The notes below the pieces were generated by a model. That model saw only the letters and a list, made by a program, of their open reading frames with translations. It ran no database searches and was not told the origin of the DNA. Both the position numbers and the translations under genes were made by a program. From assembly GCF_003205835.1 (NCBI RefSeq), contig NZ_CP029773.1, positions 528,501 through 592,500 on the forward strand: a stretch of DNA of 64,000 bases, written 5' to 3'. This document shows, piece by piece, positions 45,864 through 54,221 of the stretch. Source of the stretch: Stenotrophomonas maltophilia (GTDB taxonomy: Bacteria > Pseudomonadota > Gammaproteobacteria > Xanthomonadales > Xanthomonadaceae). The stretch's first letter is position 1; every line of letters begins with the position of its first letter.

Positions 45864-47918
45864 TCAACTGCGTCGGGCGTAGGCGTACTCGTTGCTGCCG
45901 GCTTCCGGGGCAGCCTCACCGAGGCACGCTGCGGCTGTCGTGACGCGCAGTCCGGCGTGTTCGCAGCAGGCGCCCAGTACACGTTCAATGGCATGGGCCA
46001 GCGTTCCATCGATCTGGCCCTGCTCGTCCTCGAACGCGCTGCGATGCATATGCGCGTCCAGCAACGGGCGCAGGGCCTGCAGCCGCCACCAACCCATGCT
46101 GCCTGCACCAAAACGGCCGGCGCCTACAGGCGTTTCCAGTCCCAGCCGGGCCTGCAGTCGCGCCAATGTGGGACCATTGCCGCCGACAAAATCGTCGACT
46201 GGCAGCAGGTGCCCTTCGGCCACCACCATGCCCAACCCTGGATCGGCCTGGAACGCGGCATGGATACGCGCGGCACGTCCGCCCTGCACCAGCCGTTGCA
46301 GTAGTTCCTGTCGCCACTGGTCGCCATCGGCGCGATGGGTGGAGCGTTTCGTGTGCAGCTTCAGCACTACATCGTGACCGGTCTGCAGCAGCCCTTCGGC
46401 GACCTCCAGGAACGGAAGAATGTCACGCCCATGGTTGTCCACGGCGACGACTTCACCCTCGAGTCCATGCGCCACCAAGGCCTGCCGCACCGGCTCCGCC
46501 TGGTGTGCCGGGGTGGTCACCACGATTGTCCAGTCCAGTGCCGCCTCGCGCAGCGCGGTCAGGACGTCCGGCAGCGTTTCCAGATACCACGCATGGAGAT
46601 GCACTGCCGGTTTCTGAAGCAGTGCCGACGCAGGAAACAGCGCATCGCGGGTGGCCTGCAGCCAGGCATGCCCAAGCCGTGCATCCGGTTCCAGCACGGC
46701 GCCTTCTGCCCATTCGTTCCAGGCGTTGATGAACACCATCCGCTGGGTCGCCGGCGCCGGGGCCAGGCGTTCATGGATCGTGGTATGCAGCCAGTCGCGG
46801 TAGCCACGTGGTGAAGCGTGCAGGTAAACGCGGCCGCGACCGGAACGACGTGCTTCGTTGTCCCAACCGGGGTTTACGCCTGGGTACAGCGGATAGTCCG
46901 GCAGCGAGCGTGCTGCGATTTCTGCAGCCAGTTCGCGCCAGTCGCGCACATCGCCATTGAAGGCCGGATTGAGCAGCCATTGTTGCGCCGACAGCGAACG
47001 CGGATTACTCATGTTCGGCGGGAACTCTACTGCTGCATCGAACCCGATGTCGCGTGGATCCGGGCGCTCGAAGCCCTGCACGTACGCCAGGTGGATCTCG
47101 CCGACACCGTTGTCGCGACACCAGCGACGCCAGCGTTCGGCGGTCGCACGGGCGTCGGGTAGCAGGTGCGGGCGATAGACCAGCAGCATCGGCCGGCCCT
47201 CGACCTTCAATGCGCGGTGGTCGCGCAGGTAGGGCCCGATATGTGCGATGAAGGCCAGATCGTCCTCGGCGCTGTGCTGCTGGCCTATCAGGATGTCCTC
47301 GTCGCGGCCGTCCCAGCGTCGTGCCCAGTTCTCGTTGGCCCAGCACAGGCAGAACGGCAGTTCGATGCTGTCGTCTGCCAGCCATTGGCGCAGCGGATCC
47401 TCCATCAGGGTGCGGCCGCTGAACCAGTAGTAGTAGAAGCAGAACGCGCCGATGCCGTACTCAGCTGCGAGGCGTGCCTGGTCCCGCATCACCTGAGGGT
47501 TGCGCAGGTCGTAGAAGCCCAGGTCTGCAGGCAGGCGCGGCTGGATGTGGCCCTCGAACTGCGGCAGGGCGCGGGTCACGTTGCGCCACTCGGTAAAGCC
47601 CTTGCCCCACCAGGCGTCGTTCTCTGGGAAGGTGTGGAACTGCGGCAGGTAGAAAGCGACCAGCGTCGCCGGCATGGGCGACGGCAATGCTCCCTCGCGC
47701 CAGGGCACGTGGCCGATCGCCGGCTCGTCGGCACGCCAGCGCAGTTGGGCGCTGGCGCGCGTGCCCCCCTCATCCTGCTGTCCCTTGGGCGGCGGCGGCA
47801 CCCAGTCGCCATGCCGTGCCAACAGCCGGGTGCGCAATCGGTCGCGCTGCGCCTGCGGCAATGGCAGGGCCCGGAACAGGGCGCGCAGCCACGGGAACAG
47901 CGACTGGCGCAGGCTCAT
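45864..47918 (-). CDS. WbsX/GH99-like protein fused to a rhamnan-synthesis-F domain
   Basis: A 684-residue cytoplasmic-looking protein. The N-terminal half (about 80-440) is a WbsX/glycosyltransferase-associated GH99-like domain: LVAFYLPQFHTFPENDAWWG, FCFYYYWFSGR, CWANENWARRWDG and FINAWNEWAEGAVLEPD. The C-terminal part (about 460-670) matches rhamnan synthesis protein F: HDVVLKLHTKRST and MVVAEGHLLPVDD. Both domains are found in proteins encoded at O-antigen or rhamnan loci. It probably works on the rhamnose-containing polysaccharide, although the gene is 4 kb beyond xanA. Confidence 0.82.
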   Translation of the reverse strand: MSLRQSLFPWLRALFRALPLPQAQRDRLRTRLLARHGDWVPPPPKGQQDEGGTRASAQLRWRADEPAIGHVPWREGALPSPMPATLVAFYLPQFHTFPENDAWWGKGFTEWRNVTRALPQFEGHIQPRLPADLGFYDLRNPQVMRDQARLAAEYGIGAFCFYYYWFSGRTLMEDPLRQWLADDSIELPFCLCWANENWARRWDGRDEDILIGQQHSAEDDLAFIAHIGPYLRDHRALKVEGRPMLLVYRPHLLPDARATAERWRRWCRDNGVGEIHLAYVQGFERPDPRDIGFDAAVEFPPNMSNPRSLSAQQWLLNPAFNGDVRDWRELAAEIAARSLPDYPLYPGVNPGWDNEARRSGRGRVYLHASPRGYRDWLHTTIHERLAPAPATQRMVFINAWNEWAEGAVLEPDARLGHAWLQATRDALFPASALLQKPAVHLHAWYLETLPDVLTALREAALDWTIVVTTPAHQAEPVRQALVAHGLEGEVVAVDNHGRDILPFLEVAEGLLQTGHDVVLKLHTKRSTHRADGDQWRQELLQRLVQGGRAARIHAAFQADPGLGMVVAEGHLLPVDDFVGGNGPTLARLQARLGLETPVGAGRFGAGSMGWWRLQALRPLLDAHMHRSAFEDEQGQIDGTLAHAIERVLGACCEHAGLRVTTAAACLGEAAPEAGSNEYAYARRS

Positions 47919-48036
47919 CGGGCGGGGCCTCGCGACAGGGGGCGGTAGGACGGGATCAGCATCTGGGCAACAGTCATGGCGCCATTTTCGGTGCTGGCGA
48001 CCATGACGGCAAACACTGGCGTGCTAGCGTGTGGCC

Positions 48037-48624
48037 ATGCTGTTCCCCCACGACCTGCCCGATGCCGATGTCCAGCACCTGCCGGGCTGGCTGGCCGCGA
48101 CCGATGCCGACCGGCTCCTGTCCGCGCTGCAGGCCGAAGTCCCCTGGGAAGTCCATCGCATCCGCATGTTCGGCAACTGGGTGGATTCGCCGCGGCTGAG
48201 CTGCTGGATCGGCGATCCGCAGGCGCGCTACCGCTATTCCGGTGCTGAATTCGTGCCGCACCCCTGGCTGCCTTCCCTGCAGAGCGTGCGCGAGCGGCTG
48301 GAAACCGAGGGCCTGGGCCGCTTCAACAGCGTACTGCTGAACCGCTATCGCGGCGGCGGTGACTACATGGGCTGGCACAGTGATGACGAACCCGAACTGG
48401 GTTCCATGCCAGTGATTGCCTCGCTGAGCCTGGGCGCGGCACGCCGTTTCCTGCTGCGCCGGCACGATGACCCGGCGCGGAAGGCCGAGTATCTGCTCGG
48501 CCATGGCGATCTGCTGGTGATGGCCGGTCAGACCCAGCAGTTCTATCAGCACGCGCTGCCGAAGATGGCGCGGGTGCAGGGCGAGCGGATCAACCTGACG
48601 TTCCGCTGGATCACGCCGCGCTGA
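48037..48624 (+). CDS. AlkB-family alpha-ketoglutarate-dependent dioxygenase
   Basis: A 195-residue Fe(II)/2-oxoglutarate dioxygenase of the AlkB family, which removes methyl adducts from nucleic acid. It has NRYRGGGDYMGWHSDDEPEL (Fe ligands His and Asp), a distal His in FYQHALPK, and RINLTFR, whose arginines bind 2-oxoglutarate. It is closer to the short AlkB (ALKBH2/3-like) group than to E. coli AlkB. GTG at 48031 is an alternative start. Divergent from the GH99-like gene. Confidence 0.88.
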   Translation: MLFPHDLPDADVQHLPGWLAATDADRLLSALQAEVPWEVHRIRMFGNWVDSPRLSCWIGDPQARYRYSGAEFVPHPWLPSLQSVRERLETEGLGRFNSVLLNRYRGGGDYMGWHSDDEPELGSMPVIASLSLGAARRFLLRRHDDPARKAEYLLGHGDLLVMAGQTQQFYQHALPKMARVQGERINLTFRWITPR

Positions 48625-48628
48625 TCGA

Positions 48629-49270
48629 TCAGCGTGCGACGGTCGGCTGGTCGGCCTGCCCGCTGGTCAGCGTCCAGCCCACCACGTCCTGCGCCAGCTG
48701 CTGCAGGCCACGTTCGAAGGCGGCGGTGACGGCAGGAACATCGGTGCTGCCGACCGGCTGCGCCTGACGGAAGGTGCGGTCGGCGACCACGCGCTGGTCG
48801 GCGACGTGAATCAGCTTGGCGTTGACCTCGATCACCACCGTCGGCGTGGCCTGTCCCTGGTAATCCGATTCGAAGCGGCGCACGTCGGTGGACAGCTTGT
48901 AGTCGGCACGGATGCCGGCGGTGCTGCGGGCGACGCCGCGGATGCGGCCGGAATCCTCGAAGCCGCGCAGCAGCGTGTCCTCGATCATGTCGGTAGCCGG
49001 CTGGACCCAGCTGGCGCCCTTGTAGATCTCCATCTGCGACGGCGTCGGCCGCACGTTGATGCGCGGGCTGTCAACCATGCGCGCGGCGCTGGGCTTGGCC
49101 AGTACCAGCTGCCAGCTGGCCTGCGGCCATGCCGGGTCCGTCTTCACCTGCACCGAGGGCGAGTACAGCGTCACCGCGGTTTTCTCGCTGCTGCCAAGGA
49201 TGGAGCAGCCGCCCAGCAGGGGGACCATCGAAGCGGCCAGCAGCAGGCGCGGAAGGGTGGTCGGGCTCAT
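48629..49270 (-). CDS. ABC-type transport auxiliary lipoprotein (PqiC-like)
   Basis: A 213-residue outer-membrane lipoprotein. The lipobox LLGGCS puts the lipidated Cys near residue 22, after a short signal peptide. The body matches the PqiC/auxiliary lipoprotein family (VTLYSPSV, then SPRINVRPTPSQMEIYKGASW). It is the last gene of a four-gene Mla/Pqi-like operon and overlaps the MCE gene by 4 nt. It probably receives or passes phospholipid at the outer membrane. Confidence 0.85.
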   Translation of the reverse strand: MSPTTLPRLLLAASMVPLLGGCSILGSSEKTAVTLYSPSVQVKTDPAWPQASWQLVLAKPSAARMVDSPRINVRPTPSQMEIYKGASWVQPATDMIEDTLLRGFEDSGRIRGVARSTAGIRADYKLSTDVRRFESDYQGQATPTVVIEVNAKLIHVADQRVVADRTFRQAQPVGSTDVPAVTAAFERGLQQLAQDVVGWTLTSGQADQPTVAR

Positions 49271-50193
49271 TTGGGTTCGAACTCCTTCGGTGCGTCGCGG
49301 CCCAGCAGGTAGCGCGCGGGGTTGTTCTCGAGGCGGTCGCTGACCCGGCGCAGGTCGCGGATCAGGCCGCGCAGTTCGGTCAGCGTCGGGCCGAGCTGGC
49401 CAAGGCCATCGTTGGCGAAGCTGTTGATCGCGGCGCGGTTCTCGCCAAGGATCGAATCGGCGTTGCCGGCGGCCGAATCAAGCTTGGCCAGGGTGCCGTC
49501 GAGCTTGTCGATGATGCCGGGCAGCTGCTGCACCAGGTTCTTGTCGAGGCGCTCGATGGTGCCGTTGGTGGTCTTCAGCGTGGTGTCCAGGCTGCGCGCG
49601 GCATCGCGCGCGCTGAGCAGCAGCGCCTGGGTGCCCTGGTCACGGTCGGCCAGGCCACCGCTGATGGTTTCCAGGTTGGCCAGCGTCGCGTTGATCGAGG
49701 CGACGTTGCGGTCGCTGAGAATCTGGTCCATGCGCTCGACGATGCGGTTGGCGACGTCGGTGATGTTCTGCAGCGCGGAGGGCGTGGTCGGAATGATCGG
49801 TGCCGGGTCCTTGTTGACCGTGGTCAGTGCCGGCGACTGCGGTGTACCCCCGCTGAGCTGGATGATCGACGGGCCGGTCAGGCTGGTGATCGCCAGCTTG
49901 GCGCGGGTATCGGTCTTGACCGGTGTGTTGGAGTTCAGGCGGATGCGCGCGACGACCTGGCGCGGGTCGTCCGGTACCAGGTTCAGTTCGGTGATCGAGC
50001 CCACGGCGATGCCGTTGTACTGCACCGGGCTGCCCACCGACAGGCCGGTCACCGCTTCGCGGAACACCACGCGGTATTCCTGCCAGGTGCGGTCGGAGGA
50101 GTACTTGGCGGCCCACAGGCCGAAGGCCAGCAGGGCCAGGCCGGTGATCAGGGTGAACGCGCCGATCAGCACGTAGTTGGCTTTGGTTTCCAT
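49267..50193 (-). CDS. MCE-domain (MlaD-like) lipid-transport protein
   Basis: A 308-residue substrate-binding component anchored by one N-terminal helix (NYVLIGAFTLITGLALLAFG). One MCE domain (about 35-120) contains VTGLSVGSPVQYNGIAVG and TSLTGPSIIQLSGG. The C-terminal 170 residues are helical (RIVERMDQILSD, RLDKNLVQQLPGII) and could form a periplasmic tube or needle; E. coli MlaD lacks such a long tail. Encoded between the ATPase and lipoprotein genes. Confidence 0.88.
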   Translation of the reverse strand: METKANYVLIGAFTLITGLALLAFGLWAAKYSSDRTWQEYRVVFREAVTGLSVGSPVQYNGIAVGSITELNLVPDDPRQVVARIRLNSNTPVKTDTRAKLAITSLTGPSIIQLSGGTPQSPALTTVNKDPAPIIPTTPSALQNITDVANRIVERMDQILSDRNVASINATLANLETISGGLADRDQGTQALLLSARDAARSLDTTLKTTNGTIERLDKNLVQQLPGIIDKLDGTLAKLDSAAGNADSILGENRAAINSFANDGLGQLGPTLTELRGLIRDLRRVSDRLENNPARYLLGRDAPKEFEPK

Positions 50194-50196
50194 GGC

Positions 50197-51024
50197 TCAG
50201 GCACTCTCGATCTGTTCGCCACGCGCGGCGCGCGCGCGGGGTCCGTGGAAGTATTCCTGGATCCACGGATGATCCAGTTTCTCGATCTCCGGCAGGGGCG
50301 CGTTGGCCACCACCCTGCGGTCTGCCAGCACGGCGACGCGGTCGCAGATGGCGTACAGGGTGTCCAGGTCGTGGGTGATCAGGAACACGGTCAGCCCCAG
50401 TGCTTCCTGCAGGGTCTTGATCAGGCGGTCGAAGGCGGCCGCACCGATCGGGTCGAGGCCGGCGGTGGGCTCGTCCAGGAACAGCAGCGGCGGATCCAGC
50501 GCCAGCGCCCGGGCCAGGCCGGCGCGCTTGCGCATGCCACCGGACAGCTGCGAGGGCAGCTTGTTGATTGCATCGGCGGGCAGGCCAGCCAGCTTCACCT
50601 TCAGCAGCGCCAGCTCGTAATGCCAGCGCTCGGGCAGCTCGCGATGGTGCTCCTTCAGTGGCACCTGAACGTTCTCGCCCACGGTCAGCGAGGAGAACAG
50701 GGCGCCGTCCTGGAACAGCACGCCGGTGTTGCGCTCGATGTGCAGGCGGCTCTCGGCATCGTCGGCACGCGCGTCGCGGCCGAGCACTTCGATCTGCCCG
50801 GCATCGGGCACGCGCAGGCCGAGGATCGAACGCATCAGCACCGATTTGCCGGTACCCGACCCCCCCACCACGCCCAGGATCTCGCCGCGGCGCACATCAA
50901 GGTCGAGATCCTCGTGCACGGTCTGGCTGCCGAACCGATTGACCAGGCCACGCACGCGGATGGCCAGCTCGTGGCCCTGGTCGTCGTGCATGTCGATGGG
51001 GTCCGGGAGGGCTGATGTGCTCAT
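50197..51024 (-). CDS. MlaF-like lipid ABC transporter ATPase
   Basis: A 275-residue ABC ATPase: Walker A GGSGTGKSVLMRSILGL, signature LSGGMRKRAGLARALA, Walker B LLFLDEPTAGLDPIG and the switch-His stretch FLITHDLDTL. The signature and the GLDPIG segment are characteristic of MlaF. It energises the permease encoded upstream with one base between the genes; the MCE gene follows 3 bp later. Confidence 0.9.
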   Translation of the reverse strand: MSTSALPDPIDMHDDQGHELAIRVRGLVNRFGSQTVHEDLDLDVRRGEILGVVGGSGTGKSVLMRSILGLRVPDAGQIEVLGRDARADDAESRLHIERNTGVLFQDGALFSSLTVGENVQVPLKEHHRELPERWHYELALLKVKLAGLPADAINKLPSQLSGGMRKRAGLARALALDPPLLFLDEPTAGLDPIGAAAFDRLIKTLQEALGLTVFLITHDLDTLYAICDRVAVLADRRVVANAPLPEIEKLDHPWIQEYFHGPRARAARGEQIESA

Positions 51025-51025
51025 G

Positions 51026-52147
51026 TCACCAGTCCATGTGCATGAACCACAACGCCGCGAAGGCGTCGATGATGATCACCAGCGAGATCGTCTGCACCAC
51101 GCTGGACGTGGTGCGTTCGCCCACCGACTGCGCCGTGCCTTCGACCTTCAGGCCTTCCAGGCAGCCGATCAGGCCGATCACCAGCGCGAACACCGGCGCC
51201 TTGGACAGACCGACCAGCATGTGCCGCACTTCCATCGTGTCGTGCATGCGCGCGATGTACATTTGCGGAGGAATATCCAGGTCGAACGCACCCACGGTGA
51301 TGCCGCCGGCCAGGCCGGCGACCATTGCGATGAAGGTCAGCAGGGGCAGGGTGACCAGTAACGCCAGCAGTCGTGGCAGTACCAGCAGGTCGATCGGATC
51401 CAGGCCCAGGGTGCGCATCGCATCGATTTCCTCGCGCGCCTTCATCGCACCGATCTGCGCGGTGAACGCACTGGCAGTGCGGCCGGCCAGCACGATCGCG
51501 GTCAGCAGCACGGCGAACTCGCGCAGGAAGGCGATGTTGACCAGTTCGACCACGTAAATCTCGGCGCCGAAATCGCGCAGGATGGTCGAACCGAGGAAGG
51601 CGATCACCGCGCCGACCAGATAGGACAGCAGCGCCACCAGCGGTACCGCGTCCAGCCCGACCTGTTCCATCTGGTGCACGGTGGCCGTCATCCGGAAGCG
51701 GCGGGGTTCCTTGACCAAGCGCGCGGCCTTGACCAGGTTCTCGCCGAGGAAGCTGCACAGCGCCTTGATGTTGTGGCCGGTGGCATGGACGCTGACACCC
51801 AGCCGCTCCAGCGCGGCCAGCACACCGAAGTCGCGCTTGGGCCTGGGCCGGTCGTCGGCCACTTCCTCGATGGTGCACACCAGCGCCTGGTGATCCGGGC
51901 GGAACTTCAGAGCGTCTTCGCCAAGGTCGGCACGGTGGGCCACGCGCAGCACCTGCAGCACGCCGGCCGAATCCATCTTCTCTATGGCGGTGGCATCGAT
52001 GCCGGTCAGCGTATCGGGAACGCCGCGCAGGACTTCGGCCGCGGCCAGCGCGGTCTTCAGGGTCCAGGTGCCGGACAGGCGGATCACGCCCGGGTCATGG
52101 GCATCCTGTTCGAGCTGGGGGGCGAGGTTCGGGGTCACTTGGGCCAT
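51026..52147 (-). CDS. MlaE-family permease with N-terminal STAS-like domain
   Basis: A 373-residue inner-membrane permease. Residues about 1-110 form a soluble STAS-like domain (VIRLSGTWTL, GIDATAIEKMDSAGVLQVLR), equivalent to MlaB fused to the permease. The C-terminal MlaE part has FVLAGRTASAF-type VLAGRTASAFTAQIGAMK and EIDAMRTLGLDP, both conserved in MlaE/TGD1. First gene of the operon. The start at 52147 matches the domain start; longer frames add unrelated residues antisense to the neighbouring gene. No mlaC is present. Confidence 0.87.
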   Translation of the reverse strand: MAQVTPNLAPQLEQDAHDPGVIRLSGTWTLKTALAAAEVLRGVPDTLTGIDATAIEKMDSAGVLQVLRVAHRADLGEDALKFRPDHQALVCTIEEVADDRPRPKRDFGVLAALERLGVSVHATGHNIKALCSFLGENLVKAARLVKEPRRFRMTATVHQMEQVGLDAVPLVALLSYLVGAVIAFLGSTILRDFGAEIYVVELVNIAFLREFAVLLTAIVLAGRTASAFTAQIGAMKAREEIDAMRTLGLDPIDLLVLPRLLALLVTLPLLTFIAMVAGLAGGITVGAFDLDIPPQMYIARMHDTMEVRHMLVGLSKAPVFALVIGLIGCLEGLKVEGTAQSVGERTTSSVVQTISLVIIIDAFAALWFMHMDW

Positions 52148-52239
52148 TCGGGTCGCAGCATAACCGTTCTGTCTTGGGCATCGCGTCGAACTCGGATGAA
52201 TTTCTCCGGTAAGGCCCAGCCTAGGTAATACTACGGCGC

Positions 52240-53499
52240 ATGTCCGCAGACGCTCACACGATCCCCACGCCCCAGGCCACCTACGCGCAGCGCGTGGCCT
52301 TTGTTTCCGAGATCGCCGGACGCCTGCACAGCTATGGCACCACGGCCCAGCGCCTGGAAACGGCGGTGGTGGCACTGGCCCGCCAGCTCGACCTGGATTG
52401 TGAACCGTGGTCGAATCCCACCGGTATCATCCTCAGCTTCAGCGACCCGGCGCAGGCAATCGGCTCCAGTGACATCACCCGCGTGATCCGCCTGGCGCCC
52501 GGTGAGAACGACCTGCACAAACTCAGCGTCGCCGACCATATCGCCGAGGAAGTGGCCAACGGGCGGATGAGCATCGCCCAGGGCCACACGGCGCTGCGCC
52601 AGCTGGACAAGGATCCGGGCCGGCGCGGCAAGCTGCGCACCATCCTCTCGTTCACCCTTGGCGCAGCCGGTGTGGCCGGCATGTGGAAGCTGCCATGGCT
52701 GGACATCGCCACCGCCGGCGTCATCGGCCTGATGATCGGCCTGCTTGGCATGGTCACCGACCGTCGCCCGGCCACCCGCGAAGCCGCCGAGGCGCTGGCC
52801 GCGCTGCTGGCCGGCATGGTCGCCACCCTGGTGGCGTCCTTCATCGGCGCGCTCAACCTCAACACGGTGATCATCGCCTCGCTGGTGGTGCTGCTGCCCG
52901 GCATGTCGCTGACCAATGCGGTCAATGAGCTGGCCAGCCAGCACTGGGTGTCGGGTACCGCGCGCTTTGCCGGTGCGCTGACCACCATCATGAAGCTCAG
53001 CGTCGGCGCGATGATCGCGGTGACCCTGGCCGATGTGCTCGGCCTCGATCCGGTGATCCGCGCCACGCGGCCGCAGGGGCCGTGGGTGGAGTGGGGCTCG
53101 CTGCTGACCGCGGCGTTTGCCTTCGCGATGCTGTTCAAGGCCAACCGCCGCGATTATCCGTGGGTGATCGCGGCCTCGGTGGCCGGCTATGCGATCTCCA
53201 AGTTCGGTGGCCACGCATGGGGCGCACCGGCCGGCATCTTCCTGTCGGCAATGCTGCTGACCGCCGGTGGCAATCTGTTCGGGCGCCTTGTTGGGCGCCC
53301 GGGCGCGATCATCCGCCTGCCGGGCATCATCATGATGGTGCCCGGCAGTACCAGCCTGCGCGGCGTGCTGACCCTGGTCCAGCAGCAGGACGTGGGCGCT
53401 GGCCAGAGCGTGTTCCTCACCGTGCTCAATGTGGTGATGGCGCTGGTGGCTGGCCTGCTGTTCGGCAACCTGCTGATGCCGGCCCGCAAAACCCTGTAA
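52240..53499 (+). CDS. ThrE-like threonine/serine exporter family protein
   Basis: A 419-residue inner-membrane protein combining the ThrE N-terminal (DUF1212) and C-terminal parts in one chain. It begins with a soluble region (RLETAVVALARQLDLD) and has about ten predicted helices, with LPGMSLTNAVNELAS and IMMVPGSTSLRGVL, both typical of the family. ThrE exports threonine and serine in Corynebacterium; the substrate here is not proved. Divergent from the Mla-like operon with only 92 bp between starts. Confidence 0.82.
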   Translation: MSADAHTIPTPQATYAQRVAFVSEIAGRLHSYGTTAQRLETAVVALARQLDLDCEPWSNPTGIILSFSDPAQAIGSSDITRVIRLAPGENDLHKLSVADHIAEEVANGRMSIAQGHTALRQLDKDPGRRGKLRTILSFTLGAAGVAGMWKLPWLDIATAGVIGLMIGLLGMVTDRRPATREAAEALAALLAGMVATLVASFIGALNLNTVIIASLVVLLPGMSLTNAVNELASQHWVSGTARFAGALTTIMKLSVGAMIAVTLADVLGLDPVIRATRPQGPWVEWGSLLTAAFAFAMLFKANRRDYPWVIAASVAGYAISKFGGHAWGAPAGIFLSAMLLTAGGNLFGRLVGRPGAIIRLPGIIMMVPGSTSLRGVLTLVQQQDVGAGQSVFLTVLNVVMALVAGLLFGNLLMPARKTL

Positions 53500-53524
53500 T
53501 CGCCCTCTGGGCTGCTTCCTGTGG

Positions 53525-53545
53525 GTGTGGACCGTTGGTCCACAC
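53525..53545. repeat. short palindrome after the ThrE-like gene
   Basis: GTGTGGACC-GTT-GGTCCACAC. It has the stem layout of SMAG repeats but no GTAG head. Confidence 0.5.
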
Positions 53546-53566
53546 ACCTTTCCTTTCCGGGGAATG

Positions 53567-53595
53567 AAAAAACGCCGGCTTTCGCCGGCGTTTTT
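53567..53595. terminator. bidirectional terminator between the ThrE-like and H-NS genes
   Basis: AACGCCGGC-TTTC-GCCGGCGTT stem flanked by A and T runs, serving convergent transcription from both sides. Confidence 0.88.
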
Positions 53596-53615
53596 CATTG
53601 CATCCCGATTCGGCC

Positions 53616-53999
53616 TCAGGCCTTCTTGATCAGGAAATCTTCCGGCTTCTTGTTGCCCTTGGCGGTCAACTCGGCCATCCAGCGCGGCTGCTTGCCACGA
53701 CCGGTCCAGGTTTCCTTCGGGTTGGCCGGGTTACGGTACTTCGGGGCAACCTTGCCCAGCTTGCGGCCGGCGGTCTTCGACGGTGCCTTGGTTGCCGTGG
53801 GGACCTTGCGGGTGCGCGGGGCGGGGGCGCCGCCGAACAGTTCCTCGATGGTGTAACCCTCGGTCTTGGCCAGCTTGGTCAGCTGGGCCCGGACCTTGGT
53901 GATCGGCCGGCGCTTGGCGACGATGGTCTGCTGTTTCTTGGCGGTGCGGATCAGGGCGCCCAGCTCGCGTGCCGACAGGCCGGTCAGGTCAATGCTCAT
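53616..53999 (-). CDS. H-NS family histone-like DNA-binding protein (XrvA type)
   Basis: A 127-residue nucleoid protein. The N-terminal half is a charged helical oligomerisation region (KKQQTIVAKRRPITKVRAQL). After a basic, proline-rich linker (TATKAPSKTAGRK), the C-terminal DNA-binding motif reads YRNPANPKETWTGRGKQPRWM, the form seen in xanthomonad XrvA and Burkholderia BpH3-type H-NS. These proteins silence AT-rich DNA. A strong promoter inside an AT-rich patch precedes the gene, which suggests autoregulation. Confidence 0.88.
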   Translation of the reverse strand: MSIDLTGLSARELGALIRTAKKQQTIVAKRRPITKVRAQLTKLAKTEGYTIEELFGGAPAPRTRKVPTATKAPSKTAGRKLGKVAPKYRNPANPKETWTGRGKQPRWMAELTAKGNKKPEDFLIKKA

Positions 54000-54060
54000 T
54001 TACGGTTACTCCGGAAACTAATGTGTGGACGGGACGAGCCAGTCCATGGCGTCGGCGGAC

Positions 54061-54089
54061 AGAATAAAGATGAATTAATCAGAGTACAA
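54061..54089 (-). promoter_or_regulatory. sigma-70 promoter of the H-NS gene
   Basis: On the minus strand: -35 TTGTAC, 17-bp spacer, -10 TATTCT, about 60 bp upstream of the start codon. The spacer is strikingly AT-rich (TCTGATTAATTCATCTT) for this genome, as expected of an H-NS-bound region. Confidence 0.65.
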
Positions 54090-54188
54090 ATGCAGGCAGG
54101 ACAAGGCTTGGCGACATGCCGGCCGCATTGCGTCGATTTTGACCGGATTATGTCCGCTGCAATATCGGTTGGTTGGACACAATGCAAA

Positions 54189-54214
54189 AAAAGACCGGGG
54201 CATGCCCCGGTCTT
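54189..54214 (-). terminator. intrinsic terminator of proS
   Basis: AAAGACCGGGG-CATG-CCCCGGTCTTT; on the minus strand it ends in a run of T, just past the proS stop codon. Confidence 0.88.
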
Positions 54215-54221
54215 TCTCTGA

